A stretch of DNA of 5,220 nt from Methanoregula sp. (GTDB taxonomy: Archaea > Halobacteriota > Methanomicrobia > Methanomicrobiales > Methanospirillaceae). Shown here piece after piece: positions 5,023-5,220 of this stretch; position 1 is the first letter of the stretch, and the number at the start of each line of letters is the position of its first letter. Location of the stretch: the NCBI GenBank assembly GCA_028711405.1, contig JAQTSH010000137.1, forward strand, positions 1-5,220, read 5' to 3'. Position numbers and translations under genes: made by a program. A model generated the notes under the pieces. That model was not told the origin of the DNA and made no database searches. It saw only the letters and a program-made list of their open reading frames with translations.

Positions 5023-5220
5023 CTTCATATCCGATTACTAAAGAGACGAGCATTTTACCGCCCCCGAATGACGCACCGCAGCGGTTCAATGACCGTATTT
5101 TTGACCGAAACGCAGCTAAAGGGTATCACCGGAAATTCCCGGAACGAATGAGAATCTCCCATGCGAATACAAAATTCATCTGCTGCCAGGCGGAGCCTTG
5201 ATTTTTCGCCCCGCAAAAAA

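Larger units (their letters stand above)
4753..5220. other. Right-hand region without a convincing gene
   Basis: These 468 nt are more AT-rich than the genes, with several T-runs (4807-4813, 4947-4951, 4954-4958). Short ORFs exist in several frames, but their translations lack hydrophobic patterning, domains or a matching ribosome-binding site. A 9-bp direct repeat GGTACGTGG occurs at 4888-4896 and 4987-4995. An ATG at 5161 opens a frame that stays open to the edge (20 codons, starting MRIQNSS), with no good ribosome-binding site; it could be the beginning of a gene outside the window but cannot be judged. Two minus-strand frames are also open from the right edge (about 55 and 30 codons) without recognisable content. 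Confidence 0.5.

Noticed and set aside
4724..5201. Overlapping ORFs on both strands in the right-hand region (4724-5089 minus, 4893-5201 plus, 4936-5151 plus)
   Set aside because: Their translations lack domains, membrane helices and ribosome-binding sites at their starts; they look like chance open frames in AT-rich intergenic DNA.

Overview
The window looks like chromosomal DNA of a methanogenic archaeon, most likely of the order Methanomicrobiales (Methanoregula/Methanosphaerula-like). This is inferred from gene content and promoter style, not from a marker gene. The clues are an archaeal PAPS-reductase-like protein with a zinc ribbon and PUA domain, MrpF/MrpG antiporter subunits, a class III (archaeal type IV pilin) signal fused to PKD domains, TATA-box promoters about 25 nt upstream of starts, and moderately GC-rich coding DNA interrupted by AT-rich intergenic stretches.

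Layout: (1) 1-1396, minus strand: a long gene that runs off the left edge, encoding a PAPS reductase family protein. A possible 64-residue leader ORF (1409-1603, minus) sits 12 nt upstream of it. (2) 1397-1805: a divergent intergenic region with AT-rich promoter candidates and several short perfect inverted repeats. (3) 1806-2440, plus strand: a two-gene operon, mrpF-mrpG, overlapping by ATGA. It lacks the other Mrp/Mbh subunits that normally flank it. (4) 2633-4222, plus strand: a 529-residue secreted or surface protein with a pilin-type N-terminus, a Thr-Pro linker, three PKD domains and a C-terminal IPT/TIG-like domain, driven by a clear TATA box. (5) 4492-4752, plus strand: an 86-residue three-helix membrane protein of unknown function, probably leaderless. 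(6) 4753-5220: 468 nt without a convincing gene, holding a T-tract, a strong TATA-like element and, just at its predicted transcription start, a perfect 7-bp hairpin.

The genes do not form one pathway. Three of the four clear products are membrane or surface proteins: the antiporter pair, the pilin/PKD protein and the small membrane protein. The PAPS-reductase-like protein is cytoplasmic and transcribed away from them. No mobile element, tRNA, rRNA or CRISPR array is visible. The points most worth a second look are the orphan mrpFG pair, the pilin-PKD-TIG architecture with its conserved glycosylation sequons, the hairpin/TATA arrangement near 5000, and the possible small ORF ahead of the PAPS-reductase-like gene.
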